Source: Alphaproteobacteria bacterium
GTDB lineage: Bacteria > Pseudomonadota > Alphaproteobacteria > SP197
DNA length: 64,000 nucleotides
Assembly: GCA_009694045.1 (NCBI GenBank)
Contig: SHVY01000011.1
Span: 1-64,000, forward strand
Reading direction: 5' to 3'
Shown piece after piece: positions 59,391-64,000 of the stretch. The notes below the pieces were generated by a model. That model did not search any database, was not told the origin of the DNA, and saw only the letters and a list, made by a program, of their open reading frames with translations. Numbering within the stretch: position 1 is the stretch's first letter; the number at the start of each line of letters is the position of its first letter. Both the position numbers and the translations under genes were made by a program.

Positions 59391-62117
59391 TTAGTGCGCC
59401 TCGGCCCAGGAGCGGCCATGGCCGGTGTCGACGACCAGGGGCACGGTGAGTTTGGCGGCGCCTTCCATGGTGCGTTTGACCACGGCGGCGGTCGTCTCCA
59501 ACTCGGCGTCGGGCACCTCGAACAACAGCTCGTCGTGGACCTGAAGCAGCATGCGGGCCGCGAGCTTCGCCTTGGCCAGGGCGGGCGGTACGCGGATCAT
59601 CGCCCGCTTGATGATGTCGGCGGCCGCGCCCTGCAGCGGCGCGTTGATCGCCGCCCGTTCGTAGAAGCCGCGCCGCGCCGGGTTCTTGTCGGCGATCCCG
59701 GGGGTATGGACCCGGCGGCCGAACGCCGTCGTCACGTAGCCGTGGCCGCGGGCGAACGCCTTGGTCCGCTCCATGTAGTCGCGGATCCCGGGATAGCGCT
59801 CGAAGTACGCCTTGATGTACGCCGCCGCGTCGCCTTGCGGGATGCCGAGCTGGCGGGCGAGGCCGAAGGCGCTGATGCCGTAGATGATCCCGAAGTTGAT
59901 GGCCTTGGCGTTGCGCCGGACCATGGGGTCCATGCCCGCCACCGGGACCCCGAACACCTGGCTCGCGGTCAAGGCGTGGATGTCCACGCCGGCGGCGAAC
60001 GCCTGGCTGAGCGCCGGCACGTCGGCCACGTGGGCCAGCAGCCTGAGCTCGATCTGCGAGTAGTCGGCGGACAACAGCGTGTGGCCGGCCTCGGCGACGA
60101 AGGCCTGGCGGATCTTGCGGCCCTCCTCGGTCCTGACCGGAATGTTCTGCAGGTTGGGGTCGGTCGAGGCGAGGCGGCCCGTGGAGGCTCCGGCCATGGC
60201 GTAGGATGTGTGCACACGCCCGGTGGCCGGGTTGATCTGCTCGGTCAGGGTATCGGTGTAGGTGCTCTTGAGCTTGGCGAGCTGGCGCCATTCCAGCACC
60301 CTGGCCGGCAGGGCATGACCCTGGGCAGCCAGATCCTCGAGGATGTCGGCGCCGGTAGCGTACGCGCCGGTCTTGCCCTTCTTGCCGCCGCCCAGGCCCT
60401 GCTCGTCGAACAGCACCTCGCCGAGCTGCTTGGGCGAGCCGATCGAGAACGGCCGGCCAGCGAGCTTGTGGATCGCGTGCTCGAGCGTCACCAGCCGCCG
60501 GCCGAAATCATCGGACAGCCGAACCAGCGTCGCCCGGTCCACCTTGATCCCGGCCCGTTCCATGTCGCGGAGCACCGGGATCAGGGGCCGCTCGACGGTC
60601 TCGTACAGGGTGACCAGATGCTCGGGCACCAGCCGCGGCTTGAGCAAGCGATGGAGTCTGAGGGTCACGTCGGCGTCCTCGGCGGCGTAATCGCGGGCGC
60701 GGTCGAGCGCCACCAGGTCGAAGGTCACCTGGCCCTTGCCGCTGCCGGCCACGTCCTTGAACGCGATGGTGGTGTGGTCCAGGTGGTGCTTGGCGAGGAA
60801 ATCCATGTTGTGCTCGTGCAGCCCGCCTTCGAGCACGAAGGACAGCAGCATGGTGTCGTCGACGGGGGTCACGTCGATGCCGTAACTGGCTAGCACCACC
60901 GCGTCGTACTTGATGTTGTGGCCGATCTTGAGAACCGCCGGGTCGGCCAGCAGCGGCTTGAGCCGGGCCAGACCGGTCGCGCGGTCGATCTGGCGCACCG
61001 GCTGGTCGAACGCGTCGCGCTGGCGGTGGGCGAGCGGCACGTAACACGCCTGGCCCGGAACCAGGGCCAGCGAGACGCCGACCAGCTCGGCCTGGGTGGC
61101 GTCGAGCGAGGTCGTCTCGGTATCGACCGCGACCCAGCCCTGGCGCGTCGCGCGCGCGATCCAATCGTCGAGCCGGTCCAGGGCCTGGATCAGCTCATAG
61201 CCGGTCGTCGCCACGGGCTCCGCCGGTTTCGCCGCCGTCTTCTCCGGCTGGGTGCCGAGCCAGGCGTAGGCCCGGGGGATCATCGACTTGAAGCCCTGGG
61301 CCTCGAGGAAGCCGATCAGGGTGGGGGCGTCCGGCTTGCGCACCGTCAGATCGTCGAGCGGGGTGGGCAGCGGGACATCGTCCCTGAGGGTGACGAGACG
61401 CAGGGATACGCGGGCGAGCTCGGCGTGGGTTTCCAGGTTCTCGCGCCGCTTCGGCTGCTTGATCTCCGCCGTGTGGGCGAGAACGCTCTCCACGTCACCG
61501 TAGGCGCCGATCAGCTCGGCCGCGGTCTTAACGCCGATGCCGGGGATGCCGGGCACGTTGTCGCTGGAATCGCCCGCCAGGGCCTGGACCTGGATCACCT
61601 TGTCGGGGGTCACGCCGAACTTCTCCAGCACCTCCTTCTCGCCGATGGGCCTGCCCTTGATGGCGTCGTACATGACGACGCCGTGGCGGATGAGCTGCAT
61701 CAGGTCCTTGTCGGAGGAGACGATGAAGACCTCGGCGCCGACGTCGCAGGCCTGCCGGACGTAGGTGGCGATGATGTCGTCCGCCTCGAACCCCGCGAGC
61801 TCGATGGCCGCGATGTTGAGGGCGCGGGAGGCCTCGCGCACCAGGGCGAACTGGGGCACCAGCTCGGGCGGGGCCTCGGGGCGGTGCGCCTTGTACTCGG
61901 GGTAGATGTCGTTGCGGAAGGTCCGCCGGCCGGCGTCAAAGATGCACGCGATCGAGTCCGCTTGGGTATCGGCCAGGACCTTCATCACCATATTGGTGAA
62001 GCCGAACACAGCGTTGACCTGAGTTCCATCCGGCCGGGGCATCGGCGGCAAGGCGTGAAAGGCCCTGAAGATGAACCCGGACGCGTCGATCAGGACGAGA
62101 CGATGGGGCTTCGCCAT
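59391..62117 (-). CDS. polA: DNA polymerase I
   Basis: A 908-residue PolA. The 5' nuclease (about 1-280) has VIVSSDKDLMQLI and QALAGDSSDNVPGIPGIGVKTA. The 3'-5' exonuclease (about 310-500) keeps VAVDTETTSLD, GHNIKYDAVVLAS and YAAEDADVTLRL, so proofreading looks intact. The polymerase (530-908) has motif A DYSQIELRLLAH, motif B RRNAKAINFGIIYGIS and motif C LLQVHDELLFEV. Its own codons 526-683 are duplicated downstream. Confidence 0.97.
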   Translation of the reverse strand: MAKPHRLVLIDASGFIFRAFHALPPMPRPDGTQVNAVFGFTNMVMKVLADTQADSIACIFDAGRRTFRNDIYPEYKAHRPEAPPELVPQFALVREASRALNIAAIELAGFEADDIIATYVRQACDVGAEVFIVSSDKDLMQLIRHGVVMYDAIKGRPIGEKEVLEKFGVTPDKVIQVQALAGDSSDNVPGIPGIGVKTAAELIGAYGDVESVLAHTAEIKQPKRRENLETHAELARVSLRLVTLRDDVPLPTPLDDLTVRKPDAPTLIGFLEAQGFKSMIPRAYAWLGTQPEKTAAKPAEPVATTGYELIQALDRLDDWIARATRQGWVAVDTETTSLDATQAELVGVSLALVPGQACYVPLAHRQRDAFDQPVRQIDRATGLARLKPLLADPAVLKIGHNIKYDAVVLASYGIDVTPVDDTMLLSFVLEGGLHEHNMDFLAKHHLDHTTIAFKDVAGSGKGQVTFDLVALDRARDYAAEDADVTLRLHRLLKPRLVPEHLVTLYETVERPLIPVLRDMERAGIKVDRATLVRLSDDFGRRLVTLEHAIHKLAGRPFSIGSPKQLGEVLFDEQGLGGGKKGKTGAYATGADILEDLAAQGHALPARVLEWRQLAKLKSTYTDTLTEQINPATGRVHTSYAMAGASTGRLASTDPNLQNIPVRTEEGRKIRQAFVAEAGHTLLSADYSQIELRLLAHVADVPALSQAFAAGVDIHALTASQVFGVPVAGMDPMVRRNAKAINFGIIYGISAFGLARQLGIPQGDAAAYIKAYFERYPGIRDYMERTKAFARGHGYVTTAFGRRVHTPGIADKNPARRGFYERAAINAPLQGAAADIIKRAMIRVPPALAKAKLAARMLLQVHDELLFEVPDAELETTAAVVKRTMEGAAKLTVPLVVDTGHGRSWAEAH

Positions 62118-62124
62118 CCGAGCC

Positions 62125-62298
62125 CTAGTGGGCCGCCGGAGCCTTGGCGCCCTCCTTCAGAACGAAGCGTCGGCCGCAGTACGGGCAATCGGTGCGCCGT
62201 TGCGTTCCCAGATCGAGGAAGACGCGCGGGTGGCCAAGCGTGCCGCCGCCGCAGGCGACCTTGCCGGTCTCGACCTCGACCGTCTCGACGGGTTCCAT
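62125..62298 (-). CDS. zf-CHCC zinc-ribbon protein
   Basis: A 57-residue protein: ACGGGTLGHPRVFLDLG and DCPYCGRRFVL give the Cys-His-Cys-Cys site of the NDUFS6-like family found across Alphaproteobacteria. It lies 7 bases upstream of polA on the same strand. Start ATG 62298 (MEPVETVEV) is the usual one; longer frames add an unrelated stretch. Confidence 0.85.
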   Translation of the reverse strand: MEPVETVEVETGKVACGGGTLGHPRVFLDLGTQRRTDCPYCGRRFVLKEGAKAPAAH

Positions 62299-62378
62299 GG
62301 CGCGGCTCGTTTCGTTGACCGGATTCGCGAGCAGATGATACCCATTGCGCCGACGCATTCAACCCCAGGGAATCGCCC

Positions 62379-63347
62379 TTGCATGAACCGGACGTGGCCG
62401 TCCGCCTGCGCGGCCTGACCAAGGTCTACCGCCGCCGCGACGGCGTGAACGAAGCCCTGGGGTGCATCGACCTGGATGTGCCGCGCGGGGCGTTCTTCGG
62501 CCTCCTGGGTCCCAATGGCGCGGGCAAGTCGACCCTCATCAACATCCTTGCCGGTCTGGTCATCAAGTCCGCGGGCGAGGCCGTGGTCTGGGGTTACGAC
62601 ATCGATACGAACCCGCGCCTAGCCCGAGCCTCGATCGGCGTGGTACCGCAGGAGTTGAACATCGACCCGTTCTTCACCCCGCGCGAGACCCTCGAGCTGC
62701 AGGCGGGGCTCTATGGGGTGCCGGCAAGGCTGCGGCAGACCGACGAGATCCTGGCGGCCGTGGGGTTGACCGATCAGGCGCACGTCTACGCCCGGACGCT
62801 CTCCGGCGGCATGCGGCGGCGGCTCCTGGTCGCCAAGGCCATGGTTCACCGTCCGCCGGTCCTGGTGCTGGACGAACCGACGGCGGGGGTCGACGTGGAG
62901 CTGCGCCGCCAGTTCTGGCGCTACGTCGCCAAGCTGCACGCCGATGGGACGACGATCCTGCTCACCACGCATTACCTGGAGGAGGCCGAGCGCTTCTGCG
63001 ACCGGATCGCGATCATCGACCACGGCCGGCTGATCGCCTGCGAGTCGACGGAATCGCTGGTTCGCCGGCTGGACCGCAAGATCGTGAAGCTAACCATCGC
63101 CGGCGGCCTCACCGCGATCCCGACGAGCTTGCAGGCCTGGCAAACCTCGATCACGCCCCTGGGCCGCCTGGCGATCGCCTACCAGCCGAGCCGCATGCAC
63201 ATCGAGGAGATCCTCTCGATCGTCCGCGCGGCGGGTCTCGTCATCACCGATCTTTCGACCGAGGAAGCGGCGCTCGAGGACATCTTCCTCGACCTGACGG
63301 CGGGCGGTTCCGGCAAACGGGCCCAGGCGGATCACGGCCGGTTGTAG
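62379..63347 (+). CDS. ABC transporter ATP-binding protein (ABC-2/YadG-like)
   Basis: A 322-residue ATPase: Walker A LLGPNGAGKSTLINIL, Q-loop GVVPQEL, signature TLSGGMRRRLLVAKAM, Walker B VLVLDEPTAGVD and H-loop LTTHYLEEAE. The C-terminal 100 residues are a regulatory extension like that of NodI or YadG. The permease that should pair with it is not in the window. It begins with TTG 62379. Confidence 0.9.
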   Translation: MHEPDVAVRLRGLTKVYRRRDGVNEALGCIDLDVPRGAFFGLLGPNGAGKSTLINILAGLVIKSAGEAVVWGYDIDTNPRLARASIGVVPQELNIDPFFTPRETLELQAGLYGVPARLRQTDEILAAVGLTDQAHVYARTLSGGMRRRLLVAKAMVHRPPVLVLDEPTAGVDVELRRQFWRYVAKLHADGTTILLTTHYLEEAERFCDRIAIIDHGRLIACESTESLVRRLDRKIVKLTIAGGLTAIPTSLQAWQTSITPLGRLAIAYQPSRMHIEEILSIVRAAGLVITDLSTEEAALEDIFLDLTAGGSGKRAQADHGRL

Positions 63348-63444
63348 GGGTTGGTAGGACTTTTTTACCGGCCACGATCCATGATCGGGGCCGCGCCGGA
63401 CTGGGCACGCCACGGCGGCGAGGTTTCAGGGTTGGAGCTCGGGA

Positions 63445-63846
63445 ATGCGGCGGATGCTCATGGGACGACGAATCCTCATCATCGACGACGACCCCGTGGC
63501 GCAGGAGCTGCTGACGCTTTGGCTGACCGATGCAGGGTACGAGGTCGTCACCGCGGCCGACGGCGCGGAGGGATTCGTCGAGCTGGATCGCCGTACCCCC
63601 GACGTCATTCTCTGCGACCGCATCATGCCCATCATGTCGGGATTCGAGTTTCTCGACCGGCCTCGCAGGGATTACCCTGCGCTCGATCGTATCCCGTTCG
63701 TGTTCCTGACGGCGCTCGCCGATCAGCGCGACGTCGACATCACCCGAGATCTCAACCCGAGCGCCTACCTGGCCAAGCCAATCCAGAGAAAGACCCTGTT
63801 CGCGGCGCTGGCCACCCTGTCGCTGCCGGTCGCCGCCGAACCATGA
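63445..63846 (+). CDS. Single-domain response regulator
   Basis: A 133-residue CheY-like receiver: RILIIDDDPVAQELL, phospho-Asp in DVILCDRIMPIMSG, Thr in VFLTALAD and Lys in YLAKPIQR. No output domain. Start ATG 63445, with an ATG 15 bases in as alternative. A second receiver gene begins 83 bases downstream. Confidence 0.88.
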   Translation: MRRMLMGRRILIIDDDPVAQELLTLWLTDAGYEVVTAADGAEGFVELDRRTPDVILCDRIMPIMSGFEFLDRPRRDYPALDRIPFVFLTALADQRDVDITRDLNPSAYLAKPIQRKTLFAALATLSLPVAAEP

Positions 63847-63929
63847 CAATGCGGCCTGCCGCATCAGCATATCCTTAACCAAACCCTGAGTATCGTGAAC
63901 CCGACGATGACGTTCCAAGGGTTGATGCC

Positions 63930-64000
63930 ATGCATGTCCTCATCGTTGACGATGAAGAGTTGGTACGCGGGTTCCTGACCAGCGTCCTGGCTTCGGCTGG
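63930..64000 (+). CDS. Response regulator receiver, cut by the window edge
   Basis: ATG 63930 opens MHVLIVDDEELVRGFL, the first strand and acidic pocket of a receiver domain. The rest lies beyond the window, so output type is unknown. Confidence 0.75.
   Translation, partial: MHVLIVDDEELVRGFLTSVLASA

Noticed and set aside
59344-60291. A second reading frame within polA that looks like a repeat of the chimera's frame
   Set aside because: It is an out-of-frame reading of the duplicated segment, not a gene.

Overview
The window is a GC-rich stretch of an alphaproteobacterial chromosome, most like an aerobic, non-fermenting member of the Rhodospirillales or a relative. Lineage signs are system I cytochrome c maturation, ctaA (heme A, hence an aa3-type oxidase), a ChvG/ChvI pair beside pckA, a SAM-II riboswitch, an ECF sigma/ChrR pair, a DUF1127 protein, frequent GTG and TTG starts, and operons stitched by 4-base ATGA/GTGA overlaps. 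The lineage is inferred from content; no rRNA gene is present. The only RNA gene seen is a tRNA-Ala(CGC).

Layout. 1-204: right end of an IS21-like element that cuts off a DUF1223 gene. 0.2-4.9 kb: acnA and an MFS transporter. 5.0-12.0 kb: HAD hydrolase plus ccmABCDEFHI, with no ccmG. 12.0-16.8 kb: FAD oxidoreductase, ctaA carrying an in-frame palindromic repeat, tRNA-Ala, YggT, DUF167, folD, NnrU. 16.8-22.2 kb: SDR, secreted beta-helix protein, bicupin, GMC oxidoreductase, MazE/MazF. 22.2-27.6 kb: argG, metZ under a SAM-II riboswitch with terminator, a DUF1989-GcvT fusion, cytochrome c. 27.6-33.9 kb: GAF protein, acyl-CoA dehydrogenase-like protein, ECF sigma/ChrR, and a hydroxyacid reductase with malate-CoA ligase genes (serine-cycle type). 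34.1-36.4 kb: ruins of two glycan-type genes. 36.5-43.5 kb: nucleoside hydrolase, creatinase-like M24 protein, phosphatase, Sel1 protein, Flp pilin remnant, homocysteine methyltransferase, PAS and MaoC proteins, CDP-alcohol phosphatidyltransferase. 43.7-51.5 kb: DMT transporter, M23 peptidase, chvG, chvI, HugZ-like protein, pckA, membrane protein, DUF1127. 51.7-58.6 kb: LysR regulator and a divergent catabolic-looking cluster (GrdB-like, UbiD-like, HAL-like without the MIO triad, ATC-hydrolase-like, serine hydrolase). 58.6-64 kb: an antitoxin-PolA chimera made from a 474 bp polA copy, polA, a zinc-ribbon protein, an ABC ATPase and two response regulators, the last cut by the window edge.

About ten genes carry frameshifts, a nonsense codon or deletions (cytochrome c, GAF, sigma factor, mtkB, mtkA, pyruvyltransferase, ATPase-like gene, pilin, CDP-alcohol transferase, LysR). 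Several lesions lie in G/C homopolymers and could be sequencing errors or slippage. The mtkB and 34-36 kb lesions remove sequence and look like true decay. Raw reads would be needed to separate these cases.

How the genes fit together: the ccm operon and ctaA serve c-type cytochromes and terminal oxidase assembly; acnA, pckA and mtkAB with the hydroxyacid reductase serve central C2-C4 metabolism; ChvGI is a plausible regulator of the adjacent pckA; metZ, folD, the homocysteine methyltransferase and the GcvT fusion touch methionine and one-carbon metabolism. The most novel parts are the 52.5-58.6 kb cluster and the antitoxin-PolA chimera.
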